Source of the DNA: JALORV01 sp963754065
GTDB taxonomy: Bacteria; Pseudomonadota; Gammaproteobacteria; Burkholderiales; Burkholderiaceae_F
NCBI GenBank assembly: GCA_963754065.1
Contig: CAVWFH010000027.1
Span: 1-64,000, forward strand
Reading direction: 5' to 3'
DNA length: 64,000 bases
In this document: in pieces, positions 7,977-16,873 of the stretch
Numbering within the stretch: position 1 is the first letter of the stretch
Layout of the letters: every line of letters starts with the position of its first letter
Translations under genes and position numbers: made by a program
Notes under the pieces: generated by a model
What the model was told of the DNA's origin: nothing
The model's database searches: none
What the model saw: only the letters and a program-made list of their open reading frames with translations

Positions 7977-9278
7977 GTGACCGATCTGCGCGAGATCACG
8001 TTCCGGCCTCTGAACTTCGGGCGCTGGGTCATCTGGGGATTCACCGCACTGCTGTTTGCGCTGCTGCCGGCACTTTTCAGCAAAGGCTTTGCACTGACGC
8101 TGATGTCGCAGATGGGCATCATGATCGTGTTCGCACTCAGCTACAACATGCTGCTGGGGCAGAGCGGAATGCTGAGCTTCGGCCATGCGGTGTACTCCGG
8201 GCTCGGCGCATTCTTCGCGATCCACGCGATGAACCGCATCGGGGCCGGCTCGCTCGACTGGCCGATCTCGCTGCTTCCGCTGATCGCGGGTGTGGCCGGT
8301 GCGTTGTTCGGCGTGATCTTCGGCTATCTGACCACACGCAAGGCGGGCACGCCGTTCGCGATGATCACGCTCGGCATCGGTGAGATGGTGTTCGCCGCTT
8401 CGCTGATGTTCCCTGGCTTCTTCGGCGGCGAAGGCGGGATCACCGGCAACCGCACCGCCGGTCCGCCGTTGCTCGGTATCCCGTCGCTGACGTTCGGTCC
8501 GCAGGTGCAGGTCTACTACCTGATCGCGCTCTGGTGCTTCGCCTGCATGGTCGCGATGTTTGCACTGACCCAGACGCCGCTCGGGCGCATCGCCAATGCT
8601 GTGCGCGACAACCCGGAGCGCGCGGAGTTCATCGGCTACAACACGCAGCGCGTGCGCTGGCTCATGCTGATCCTGTCGAGCTTCTTCGCCGGCATTGCGG
8701 GTGGCCTGACCGCGATCAATTTCGAGATCGTCAGCGCGGAAAACGTCAGCGCCGTGCGCTCGGGGGGCGTGCTGCTCGCGGCGTTCATCGGCGGGGCGAG
8801 CTTCTTCTTCGGTCCGATCCTCGGCGCGATCGTATTCACCTTTTTCGCCGTGGCGCTTTCCGAGTACACGAAGGCCTGGCAGCTGTACCTTGGCGTGTTC
8901 TTCGTCGTGCTCGTCATGTTCGCGCCGGGCGGGCTGTCGAGCCTGCTGCTCATGAACCTGCGGGTGATGAAGTTCCGCAAGTTCAGGCGCCTGCGCGATC
9001 CGTACGTCGGCGTGCTCCTGACTGCCCTTGCAATGACCCTGGGCCTCATCATGCTGATCGAGCTTACCTACCACGTGACGCTCGACACTGGGCAGGGACC
9101 GGTCACGTGGCTGTTCGGCATCCCGATGAACACTGCAACGCCCGGGCCCTGGGTGCTGGCTGCATTCGTGCTGCTCTCCGGCGCCATGGCCTTCGAGTAC
9201 TACCGACGCACTTTCTCCCGTTGCTGGGACGAGATCCAGATCGAGATCGAAGACTGGATCCGGGACAACCCGGCATGA
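7977..9278 (+). CDS. livM: Branched-chain-type ABC transporter permease LivM
   Basis: The second permease subunit. Family features are YNMLLGQSGMLSFGHAVYSGLG near residue 58 and the cytoplasmic loop NPERAEFIGYNTQRVRW, followed by GGVLLAAFIGGASFFFGPILG. At 433 residues it is longer than the usual 300-350 because of an extra C-terminal part with two more hydrophobic stretches and an acidic tail (DEIQIEIEDWIRD). I prefer GTG at 7977 (TDLREITFRPLNFGRW). An in-frame ATG at 7917 would add 20 Arg-rich residues that do not look like the family. About 70 GC-rich bases separate it from livG. Confidence 0.9.
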   Translation: MTDLREITFRPLNFGRWVIWGFTALLFALLPALFSKGFALTLMSQMGIMIVFALSYNMLLGQSGMLSFGHAVYSGLGAFFAIHAMNRIGAGSLDWPISLLPLIAGVAGALFGVIFGYLTTRKAGTPFAMITLGIGEMVFAASLMFPGFFGGEGGITGNRTAGPPLLGIPSLTFGPQVQVYYLIALWCFACMVAMFALTQTPLGRIANAVRDNPERAEFIGYNTQRVRWLMLILSSFFAGIAGGLTAINFEIVSAENVSAVRSGGVLLAAFIGGASFFFGPILGAIVFTFFAVALSEYTKAWQLYLGVFFVVLVMFAPGGLSSLLLMNLRVMKFRKFRRLRDPYVGVLLTALAMTLGLIMLIELTYHVTLDTGQGPVTWLFGIPMNTATPGPWVLAAFVLLSGAMAFEYYRRTFSRCWDEIQIEIEDWIRDNPA

Positions 9279-9299
9279 GCGCCGCGCGGCCGCTCCGAA

Positions 9300-9345
9300 G
9301 GCGCTCGTTCCCCCTCGGGGGGACGGCGCGCAGCGCCCAGGGGGC
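9300..9345 (+). repeat. GC-rich intergenic double hairpin between livM and livG
   Basis: The spacer contains TCCCCC (9309-9314) opposite GGGGGGA (9317-9323), then GGCGC-GCA-GCGCC, then a run CAGGGGGCACG leading into the livG start. There is no T tract, so a terminator is unlikely. Spacers of this style, with C-run/G-run hairpins followed by GGCGCGCAGCGCC, recur between genes in many Burkholderiales genomes. A dispersed repeat or an mRNA-stability element is possible. Confidence 0.4.
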
Positions 9346-9348
9346 ACG

Positions 9349-10101
9349 ATGAATGCGCTCGAACTGGCCGGCGTGCGCAAGAGCTTCGGAAAGACCGAGA
9401 TCATCCGCGGCATCGATCTGGCCATTCCCGATGGCGAGCGACACGCGATCATCGGTCCAAACGGGGCTGGCAAGTCGACACTTTTCAACCTCGTCAGCGG
9501 GCGCTTTGGCGTGTCCGCGGGCAGTATCCGGTTGCATGGCCACGCTATTACCGGTCGCAAACCGTACGAGATCAACCGGCTCGGGCTTGCGCGCAGCTTC
9601 CAGATCACGAACCTTTTTCACCGCTTGTCGGTCTTCGAGAACCTGCGCTGCGCGGTGCTCTGGTCGCTGGGACATCGCTATGCCTTCTGGAAGAACGTGA
9701 ACAAGCTCCCCGATGCCGAAGAGCGCGCCGAGAACCTTCTCGAGCGCGTCGGCCTGAAGCGTCGTCGCGACACACTGGCGGGCCTGCTGACTTATGCCGA
9801 GCAACGCGCACTGGAAATCGGCATCACGATCGCCGGCGGCGCGAGCGTCATCTTGCTGGACGAGCCGACAGCGGGCATGAGCCGGGCCGAGAGCAAGCGG
9901 GCCGTGGAGCTGATCCGCGACGTGACTCAGGGCAAGACGCTGGTCATGGTCGAACACGACATGAGCGTGGTATTCGGGTTGGCCGACCGCATCACGGTCG
10001 TCGTCTATGGCCAGGTGATCGCGTCAGGTCCGCCGGCCGAGATCCGGGCCAGCGCGGCTGTCAAGGAAGCCTACCTCGGACAGCACGGGGTCGACGCATG
10101 A
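9349..10101 (+). CDS. livG: Branched-chain-type ABC transporter ATP-binding protein LivG
   Basis: A 250-residue ABC ATPase. It carries Walker A GPNGAGKSTLFNL near residue 38, the Q-loop region ARSFQITNLFHRLS, the signature-like LTYAEQRALEIG (the usual LivG form of the ABC signature), Walker B VILLDEPTAGMS and the switch histidine in MVEHDMSVV. The C-terminal GPPAEIRASAAVKEAYLG is typical of the LivG subfamily. It hydrolyses ATP with LivF to drive import. All catalytic motifs are intact, which matters because the LivF partner has an altered P-loop. Confidence 0.95.
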   Translation: MNALELAGVRKSFGKTEIIRGIDLAIPDGERHAIIGPNGAGKSTLFNLVSGRFGVSAGSIRLHGHAITGRKPYEINRLGLARSFQITNLFHRLSVFENLRCAVLWSLGHRYAFWKNVNKLPDAEERAENLLERVGLKRRRDTLAGLLTYAEQRALEIGITIAGGASVILLDEPTAGMSRAESKRAVELIRDVTQGKTLVMVEHDMSVVFGLADRITVVVYGQVIASGPPAEIRASAAVKEAYLGQHGVDA

Positions 10102-10141
10102 GTCCTTCGGGATGCCGCAGCGTCGCGGCCGGAGGCTCACG

Positions 10142-10849
10142 ATGAGCGGCGCAACGATGCTGCGCGTGGAAAATCTGCAGGCCTACTACGGCAAGAGCCA
10201 TGTCCTGCACGGCGTCGATCTCGAGGTCGGCCATGGCGAGATCGTCAGCCTGCTAGGTCGCAATGGCGTCGGGCGTTCAACCACTGCCAAGGCGATCATG
10301 GGGCTGGTCGATGCGACCGGCACGATCGAGTACGGGCCGCACGACCTGATGCGACTGAAGACCTTCGAGATCGCCCATCTTGGGATCGGCTATGTGCCTG
10401 AGAGCCGCGACGTGTTCCCGACACTCACTGTCGAGGAAAACCTGAAGCTGGGCGTCAAGCGCGGCGCCGCGGCGAAGTGGAGTTACGCCGATGTCTATCG
10501 GCTCTTTCCGCGCCTGCTGGAACGCGCGCGCACTCCGGCCGGCGTACTGTCGGGTGGCGAACAGCAGATGCTGACGCTGGCGCGTACCATGATGGGCGGC
10601 CCGGATTTCGTGATCATCGACGAACCGACCGAAGGTCTGGCGCCGATGGTCGTCGAGCTCGTCGGCAAGTTCCTGCTCGAGTTGCGGAGCCGCGGCGTAT
10701 CGATCCTTCTGATTGAGCAGAAGCTGGCGATCGCGATGCAGATATCGCAGCGGGTGTACGTTATGGGGCACGGCCACATGGTGTTTCATGGCACGCCCGA
10801 AGAACTGAAAGCCAACAAGCTAATCCGCCAGGAGTGGCTCGAAGTCTGA
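10142..10849 (+). CDS. livF: Branched-chain-type ABC transporter ATP-binding protein LivF, Walker A Lys replaced by Arg
   Basis: A 235-residue ABC ATPase starting at ATG 10142 (SGATMLRVENLQAYYGKSHVLHG). Signature LSGGEQQMLTLART and Walker B FVIIDEPTEGLAP are canonical. The P-loop reads GRNGVGRSTT where the family consensus is GRNG(A/V)GKTT, so the nucleotide-binding lysine is arginine. That change usually weakens ATP hydrolysis in ABC proteins, although one fully active site (LivG) can suffice in asymmetric dimers. An in-frame start 30 bases upstream is possible but unsupported. It is the last transporter gene, 33 bases before the beta-oxidation genes. Confidence 0.93.
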   Translation: MSGATMLRVENLQAYYGKSHVLHGVDLEVGHGEIVSLLGRNGVGRSTTAKAIMGLVDATGTIEYGPHDLMRLKTFEIAHLGIGYVPESRDVFPTLTVEENLKLGVKRGAAAKWSYADVYRLFPRLLERARTPAGVLSGGEQQMLTLARTMMGGPDFVIIDEPTEGLAPMVVELVGKFLLELRSRGVSILLIEQKLAIAMQISQRVYVMGHGHMVFHGTPEELKANKLIRQEWLEV

Positions 10850-10881
10850 GTCCTCGGTGGTGTCTCCCGGAGCTTTACCCA

Positions 10882-12975
10882 ATGACCACCCACTACGAAC
10901 GCCGCGGTGAAGTCGCGGTACTGCAGATCGACAATCCGCCCGTCAACGGTCTCGGCCAGGTAACGCGCAGGGCGCTGCTCGACGGTCTGGAACGCGCGCT
11001 GGATGACGCGGCGGTCAAGGTCATCGTCGTGACAGGTACCGGTCAGGTGTTTTCCGGCGGCGCGGATATCCGCGAGTTCAATACACCGGCAGCATTGGCG
11101 GAGCCCAACCTGCTGCAGTTGATTGAGGCCGTCGAAAGCGCGCCGAAGCCGGTGATCGCTGCCATCAACGGTGTGTGCATGGGAGGAGGCCTGGAACTGT
11201 CGCTGGGCTGCCACTACCGGATTGCGACACCCGACGCTTCGCTCGGCTTGCCCGAAGTGAAGATCGGACTGCTGCCTGGCGCCGGAGGGACGCAAAGGCT
11301 GCCACGTGCGGTCGGAGCCGAAAAGGCGCTGCGGATGATCGTCAGTGGCGACCCTATCCCGGCGGCTGACGCATTGACGTGCGGACTGGTTGAGCGCGTC
11401 GTCGCGCGGGACTCGTTCGACGGTGTCATGCAGTTCGCCGACGAAGTATCCCGCCGCAGCGGCCGCCCCCGCTTGCGTGACCGCAGCGCGGCACTGCCGG
11501 CCGGCACGGACCCGGCGGGATTCTTCGCCACGGCGCGCGCCGAAGTCGGCAAACAGTCACGCGGACTGCCGGCCCCGCTGAAGTGCGTCGACTCGGTTGA
11601 AGCCTCGGTCACGCTTCCGTTCGAAGAGGGAATGGCGCGCGAACGGGGCTATTTCATCGAACTCGTGCAGTCGCCGGAGTCGAAGGCGCTGCGGCATGCG
11701 TTCTTTGCGGAACGTGCCGCAGCGAAGATCCCGGATGTACCGGAGACCACGCCGACGCGGCCGATCCGTTCCGCTGCCGTCCTGGGATTCGGCACGATGG
11801 GGGGCGGGATCGCGATGAGCTTTGCGAATGCCGGCATCCCCGTCGCGGTGTTCGAGAAAGACCAGGCTGCGCTCGACCGAGGGTTGGCCATGTGCCGCGG
11901 CAACTGGGAGGCGACCGCAAAGAAGGGCCGCATGACCGCGGAGGAGGTGGGAAAGCGCCTCGGCCTGTTGCGACCCACACTCGACTTCAATGCCCTGGGC
12001 AGTGCCGACATCGTCATCGAGGCGGTCTACGAGGACATGGTCGTCAAGCAGGACATCTTTGCCCGGCTCGATGCCGTGATGAAGCGCGGAGCGATCCTGG
12101 CGACCAACACGTCGACGCTCGACGTCGACCGCATCGCCGCGGCGACGTCGCGTCCGCAGGATGTCATCGGCACGCACTTCTTCAGCCCCGCGAACGTGAT
12201 GCGGCTGCTCGAGGTCGTGCGCGCGAAGAAAACCAGCCCCGATGTGCTGGCGACCGTGATGCAGCTGGCCCGGCGGCTGAAGAAGGTCGGCGTGGTTTCG
12301 GGCGTGTGCGACGGATTCATCGGCAACCGGATGCTCGAGCAGTACATCCGGCAGTCGCTGTTCCTCGTCGACGAAGGCGCCTCGCCGCAGCAGATCGACG
12401 CGGCGCTCACGAAGTTCGGGATGGCAATGGGCCCGTTTGCGATGTACGACATGGCGGGCATGGACATCGGCTATGCCATCCGCCAGCGTCGCTATGTCGA
12501 GAAGCCCCACATGACCTACAGTCGCATCGGCGACCGCGTCGTCGAGCTCGGACGGCTCGGGCAGAAGACCGGCAAGGGCTGGTACCGCTACGAGCCGGGC
12601 AGCCGGGCGCCGCTGCCCGATGCCGAGGTCGATGCACTGATCGAGCGATATCGCACCGAAATAGGGCTGCGACCGCGCGCCATCGCAGACGACGAGATCG
12701 TGCAGCGCTGCATCTACGCACTGGTCAACGAAGGTGCGCGCATCCTTGCCGAAGGGATCGCCCTGCGGGCAAGCGACATCGACGTGGTCTACCTGGCCGG
12801 CTACGGCTTTCCGGTCGCCCGCGGCGGACCGATGTTCCACGCACAGGCCATGGGGCTGGACAAGGTCGCCGCGGCAATGACGCGCTTTGCATCCAATCCA
12901 CACGCCGATCCGGTCTTCTGGCAACCGGCGCCGTTGCTGATCGAGGCCGCAAAGAACGGCCGCTGGCCGAAGTAG
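10882..12975 (+). CDS. Fused enoyl-CoA hydratase / 3-hydroxyacyl-CoA dehydrogenase
   Basis: A 697-residue FadB/FadJ-like protein. The N-terminal crotonase domain (about 1-190) has the oxyanion-hole segments SGGADIREF and CMGGGLELSLGCHYRI and the catalytic-acid region LPEVKIGLLPGAGGTQRLPR. The dehydrogenase begins near residue 298 with the NAD fold VLGFGTMGGGIAMSFANAG, followed by NTSTLDVDRIA, GTHFFSPANVMRLLEVV and the C-terminal domain DGFIGNRML. It hydrates trans-2-enoyl-CoA and oxidises the 3-hydroxyacyl-CoA in the cytoplasm. No thiolase gene is nearby, so the thiolytic step must be encoded elsewhere. ATG at 10882 was chosen because the crotonase domain starts at once. Confidence 0.94.
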   Translation: MTTHYERRGEVAVLQIDNPPVNGLGQVTRRALLDGLERALDDAAVKVIVVTGTGQVFSGGADIREFNTPAALAEPNLLQLIEAVESAPKPVIAAINGVCMGGGLELSLGCHYRIATPDASLGLPEVKIGLLPGAGGTQRLPRAVGAEKALRMIVSGDPIPAADALTCGLVERVVARDSFDGVMQFADEVSRRSGRPRLRDRSAALPAGTDPAGFFATARAEVGKQSRGLPAPLKCVDSVEASVTLPFEEGMARERGYFIELVQSPESKALRHAFFAERAAAKIPDVPETTPTRPIRSAAVLGFGTMGGGIAMSFANAGIPVAVFEKDQAALDRGLAMCRGNWEATAKKGRMTAEEVGKRLGLLRPTLDFNALGSADIVIEAVYEDMVVKQDIFARLDAVMKRGAILATNTSTLDVDRIAAATSRPQDVIGTHFFSPANVMRLLEVVRAKKTSPDVLATVMQLARRLKKVGVVSGVCDGFIGNRMLEQYIRQSLFLVDEGASPQQIDAALTKFGMAMGPFAMYDMAGMDIGYAIRQRRYVEKPHMTYSRIGDRVVELGRLGQKTGKGWYRYEPGSRAPLPDAEVDALIERYRTEIGLRPRAIADDEIVQRCIYALVNEGARILAEGIALRASDIDVVYLAGYGFPVARGGPMFHAQAMGLDKVAAAMTRFASNPHADPVFWQPAPLLIEAAKNGRWPK

Positions 12976-12980
12976 TAACC

Positions 12981-14840
12981 ATGGAACTCATTGTTTCCCG
13001 GCGCGACCTTGCGTTTCTGCTGTACGAGTGGCTCGATGTGGAGTCCCTGACGCAGCGGCCGCGCTATGCGGCCCATGCGCGCGAGACGTTCGAGGCCGCG
13101 CTGGACACGGCCGAGCAGATCGCCACCGACCTGTTTGCTCCGCACGCACGCAAGGGTGATTTGAACGAGCCGCACTTCGACGGCGAGCGTGTGCACCTGG
13201 TCCCCGAGGTCAAGCAGGCACTGGACGTCTTCGTCGCGGCGGGACTCATGGCGGCCGAGCACGACGAGGAGTTCGGCGGCATGCAGTTGCCGCTCACCGT
13301 GGCCAAGGCCGCCTTCGCCTACTTCAAGGGCGCCAACGTTGCGAGTTCCGGCTACGCGATGCTCACGGTGGGCAACGCCAACCTTCTGCTCGCCCATGGA
13401 TCGACGGCGCAGGTCGACGCGTTCGTACGTCCGGCACTGCAAGGCCGTTTCTTCGGAACGATGTGCCTGTCGGAGCCGCAGGCCGGGTCGTCGCTGTCGG
13501 ACATCACCACCCGCGCGGAGTTCGAGTGCGATTCGCCACTCGGCGCCCAGTACCGACTGGCAGGAAACAAGATGTGGATTTCGGCCGGCGAACACGACCT
13601 GGCCGAGAACATCGTGCACCTGGTGCTCGCAAAGATCCCGGGGCCGGATGGAAAGCCGATCGCCGGAACCAAAGGGATCTCGCTTTTCGTGGTGCCGAAG
13701 TATCTGGTCGGGGTCGAGGGTGAGGGCGCAGCATCGCGCGTGGCCGTCGGCGAGCGCAATGACGTCGTGCTGGCCGGGCTCAATCACAAGATGGGGTACC
13801 GCGGGACGTCCAACTGCCTGCTGAACTTCGGCGAAGGCAAGTTCCGGCCGGAAGGACGAGCCGGGGCCGTCGGGTATCTCGTCGGGGAGCCTGGACGCGG
13901 ACTGGCGGCGATGTTCCACATGATGAACGAGGCGCGCATCGGCGTCGGCCTCGGCGCAACGATGCTGGGCTATACCGCCTACCTGCATGCGCTCGAGTAC
14001 GCACGTGGCCGTCCCCAGGGCCGACCGATCGGGCCGGCGGGCAAGGATCCGGCGCAAGCGCAGATCCCCATCATCCAGCACGCAGACGTGAAGCGCATGC
14101 TGCTGGCGCAGAAGGCCTACGCGGAGGGCGCGCTGGCGCTGACGCTTTACTGCGCACGCCTCATCGACGACGAGAAGACGGCCGATAGCGAGGACGCGCG
14201 CGCAGAGGCGGCGTTGCTGCTCGACATCCTGACGCCGATTGCCAAGAGTTGGCCATCGCAGTGGTGCCTGGAAGGCAACGCGCTGGCGATCCAGGTCCAC
14301 GGGGGCTACGGCTATACCCGCGACTACATGGTCGAGCAGTTCTATCGCGACAACCGGCTGAACTCGATCCACGAAGGCACGCACGGCATTCAGGCGCTGG
14401 ACCTGCTCGGACGCAAGGTCGTCATGCGCGAGGGCGCCGCGTTCAAACTGCTCGGCGACCGCATGGAAGACACGATCCGGCGTGCATCGCACGCACGCCA
14501 CCCCGACACACAGCGCTGGGCGGCGATGCTGGGGGATCGCGTGCGGCGGGTGGCGCAGGTGACGCAGCGCGCCTGGGCCGCAGGCGAACCGGGCCGCACG
14601 CTGGCCAACGCCACGGCCTACATGGAGGCGTTTGGCCATGTGGTGCTCGCGTGGGTCTGGCTCGAGCAGTCGCTCGCGGCATCAAAGCACTACCAGCGGT
14701 CCGACGGCAACTTCTACCACGGCAAGTGGCAGGCGTGCCGCTACTTCTTCCTGTATGAACTGCCGAAGGTCGATGCAATGCTCGAATTGGTGGAGTCGCT
14801 CGATACGACGACGCTCGACATGCAGGATCAATGGTTTTGA
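12981..14840 (+). CDS. Acyl-CoA dehydrogenase (long, C-terminally extended type)
   Basis: A 619-residue FAD-dependent acyl-CoA dehydrogenase. It has the FAD-binding segment MCLSEPQAGSSLSDI followed by NKMWISAGEHD, the region MGYRGTSNCLLNFGE, and the C-terminal domain motif IQVHGGYGYTRDYMVEQFYRD with NSIHEGTHGIQALDLLGRK. The extra 150-residue C-terminal extension (about 470-619) places it in the AcdA/FadE12-like group rather than the 380-residue short-chain group. It catalyses the first, alpha-beta desaturation step of beta-oxidation and passes electrons to ETF. It starts 5 bases after the fused hydratase/dehydrogenase. Confidence 0.93.
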   Translation: MELIVSRRDLAFLLYEWLDVESLTQRPRYAAHARETFEAALDTAEQIATDLFAPHARKGDLNEPHFDGERVHLVPEVKQALDVFVAAGLMAAEHDEEFGGMQLPLTVAKAAFAYFKGANVASSGYAMLTVGNANLLLAHGSTAQVDAFVRPALQGRFFGTMCLSEPQAGSSLSDITTRAEFECDSPLGAQYRLAGNKMWISAGEHDLAENIVHLVLAKIPGPDGKPIAGTKGISLFVVPKYLVGVEGEGAASRVAVGERNDVVLAGLNHKMGYRGTSNCLLNFGEGKFRPEGRAGAVGYLVGEPGRGLAAMFHMMNEARIGVGLGATMLGYTAYLHALEYARGRPQGRPIGPAGKDPAQAQIPIIQHADVKRMLLAQKAYAEGALALTLYCARLIDDEKTADSEDARAEAALLLDILTPIAKSWPSQWCLEGNALAIQVHGGYGYTRDYMVEQFYRDNRLNSIHEGTHGIQALDLLGRKVVMREGAAFKLLGDRMEDTIRRASHARHPDTQRWAAMLGDRVRRVAQVTQRAWAAGEPGRTLANATAYMEAFGHVVLAWVWLEQSLAASKHYQRSDGNFYHGKWQACRYFFLYELPKVDAMLELVESLDTTTLDMQDQWF

Positions 14841-14882
14841 GGACGAGTCGCACCCGGCTCTCGCCCCATCAATGAGGCAACC

Positions 14883-15662
14883 ATGGCACTGAAACAGTTG
14901 CTCGATCTGACCGGCAGAACGGCACTGATTACGGGCGGCTCGCGCGGTCTCGGCCTGCAGATCGCCGCGGGCTACGGTGAAATGGGCGCCCGCGTGGTCG
15001 TTTCCGCCCGGAAGGCCGACGAACTCGACATCGCGTGCACGCAGTTGCGCGCCCAGGGCATCGATGCAAGCTGGATCGCCGCCGACGGGTCGCAGGAAGA
15101 AGACATTGCGCGCCTTGCCGGCGAGGCGGTGGCGCGGCTCGGCCATGTCGACATTCTCGTGAACAATGCGGGAGCAAGCTGGGGGGCGCCGGCCGAGGAT
15201 CATCCGATCGAGGCCTGGGACAAGGTGATGAACCTGAACATCCGCGGCGTCTTCCTGCTGACGCGGGCGATCGGCAAGTCATGCATGATCCCCCGCCGCT
15301 ACGGCCGCGTCGTCAACATCGCATCGATCGCAGGCCTGCTCGGCAATCCGCCGCAGTTGATGAGCACGATCGCTTACAACACCAGCAAGGGCGCGTTGGT
15401 CAACTTCACGCGCGCCCTGGCGTCGGAATGGGGCCAGCACAACATCACCGTCAACGCGCTGGCACCAGGGTTCTTCCCGTCGAAGATGACCCGGGGCCTC
15501 ATCTCGCACTTCGGCGCCGAGGCACTCGCACGCTATGCGCCGTTGCAGCGCATTGGCGATGATGAAGACCTGAAGGGTGCCGCGTTGCTGTTTGGCTCCG
15601 AGGCGGGCAAGCACATCACCGGCCAGATCCTAGCCGTCGACGGCGGCGCCTCGGTCTACTGA
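14883..15662 (+). CDS. SDR family oxidoreductase
   Basis: A 259-residue classical short-chain dehydrogenase/reductase. The cofactor motif is TGGSRGLGLQIA near residue 18, the structural motif VNNAGASWG near 95, and the catalytic set is Ser in VVNIASIAGL with YNTSK. The C-terminus ends HITGQILAVDGGASVY, as in FabG-like SDRs. The residue after the first beta strand (SARKADEL) suggests NADP preference. It likely oxidises or reduces a hydroxy/keto intermediate of the pathway encoded around it. Start ATG at 14883 gives the expected family length. Confidence 0.92.
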   Translation: MALKQLLDLTGRTALITGGSRGLGLQIAAGYGEMGARVVVSARKADELDIACTQLRAQGIDASWIAADGSQEEDIARLAGEAVARLGHVDILVNNAGASWGAPAEDHPIEAWDKVMNLNIRGVFLLTRAIGKSCMIPRRYGRVVNIASIAGLLGNPPQLMSTIAYNTSKGALVNFTRALASEWGQHNITVNALAPGFFPSKMTRGLISHFGAEALARYAPLQRIGDDEDLKGAALLFGSEAGKHITGQILAVDGGASVY

Positions 15663-15689
15663 CAATTCAAGGGACTTCCCGGAGCACAC

Positions 15690-16685
15690 ATGCCTTCCTA
15701 TCGCCGCATTGTCCTTGCCAGTCGACCGACCGGCGCGGCCTCCCTGTCCAACTTCCGGCTCGAGGAGGTCCAGACGCCGACGCTGCAGCCCGGCCAGTTC
15801 CTTGTGCGCAATGAGTGGCTGTCGCTCGACCCGTACATGCGCGGGCGCATGAACGAGGGCAAGTCGTATGCGGCGGCCCAGCCGGTCGGTGTCGTCATGA
15901 TCGGCGGCACGGCGGGCACCGTGGTCGAGTCGCGCCACCCGCAGTTCAAGGCGGGTGACAAGGTGGTCGCGAACCTCGGCTGGCAGGAGTTCGGAGTCTC
16001 GGATGGAACCGGTGTCTACAAGGCCGACACCCGTGTGGTGCCGCTTTCGGCCTATCTCGGCGCCGTGGGGATGCCGGGGGTCACGGCGTGGTACGGCCTG
16101 AAGAAGATCATCGAGGCGAAAGAGGGCGAGACGATCCTCGTGTCTGCAGCCACCGGCGCGGTCGGCGGCGTCGTCGGACAACTCGCCAAGCTCGCCGGTT
16201 GCCGCGCGGTCGGCATCGCCGGCGGACCCGAGAAGTGCACTTACGCGGTCATCGAGCTCGGATTCGACGCGTGCATCGACTACAAGTCGCAGGACGTGAA
16301 TCGGGCCCTCAAGGATGCCGCTCCGCAGGGGGTCGATGGCTACTTCGAGAATGTCGGCGGCGAGATCATGAACGCCGTGCTGCCGCGTATGAACGCGTTC
16401 GGGCGGATTGCGCTGTGCGGGCTGATCGCCGGCTACGATGGGCAGCCCATTCCGATCGTCAACCCGAGCTGGTTCCTGGTGAGCCGCCTTAAGCTTCAAG
16501 GTTTCATTGTCAGCGAGCACATGGAGCTTTGGCCGCAGGCACTGAAGGAACTGGGCACGCAGGTGGCCACGGGCGGCATCAAGTACCGGGAAACGATTGC
16601 CAACGGCATCGAGAATGCGCCGCAGGCTTTCCTAGGAATGCTGCGCGGCGCGAACTTTGGCAAGCAGCTCGTGAAACTTGCCTGA
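15690..16685 (+). CDS. NADP-dependent oxidoreductase (zinc-less MDR, leukotriene B4 dehydrogenase/CurA type)
   Basis: A 331-residue medium-chain dehydrogenase of the prostaglandin/2-alkenal reductase group. It opens with the substrate-domain phrase NEWLSLDPYMRGRMNEGKSY. The Rossmann fold starts SAATGAVGGVVGQLAKLAGC, and KCTYAVIELGFDACIDYK gives the expected cofactor-specificity loop. No zinc-ligand cysteines of alcohol dehydrogenases are present. Members use NADPH to reduce activated C=C bonds (enones, enals). It sits 27 bases after the SDR and is probably the end of that transcription unit, because 188 bases without a gene follow. Confidence 0.93.
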   Translation: MPSYRRIVLASRPTGAASLSNFRLEEVQTPTLQPGQFLVRNEWLSLDPYMRGRMNEGKSYAAAQPVGVVMIGGTAGTVVESRHPQFKAGDKVVANLGWQEFGVSDGTGVYKADTRVVPLSAYLGAVGMPGVTAWYGLKKIIEAKEGETILVSAATGAVGGVVGQLAKLAGCRAVGIAGGPEKCTYAVIELGFDACIDYKSQDVNRALKDAAPQGVDGYFENVGGEIMNAVLPRMNAFGRIALCGLIAGYDGQPIPIVNPSWFLVSRLKLQGFIVSEHMELWPQALKELGTQVATGGIKYRETIANGIENAPQAFLGMLRGANFGKQLVKLA

Positions 16686-16873
16686 GGCGGCACGGCAACG
16701 TTGCGACGCTGTTATGCAGGCCGGGTTCGGACCGGACGGTACGGCGACCGTTGAGCGAATTGGAGCGGACCGTGCGCCGCGTTGCCCCCGAGACGCAGGC
16801 AACCCCTGACTGTTCTGTCCGCATCTCGCCGTCGATAGCGATGCACTCCCGGTCATACTGAAAGAACGACCCT

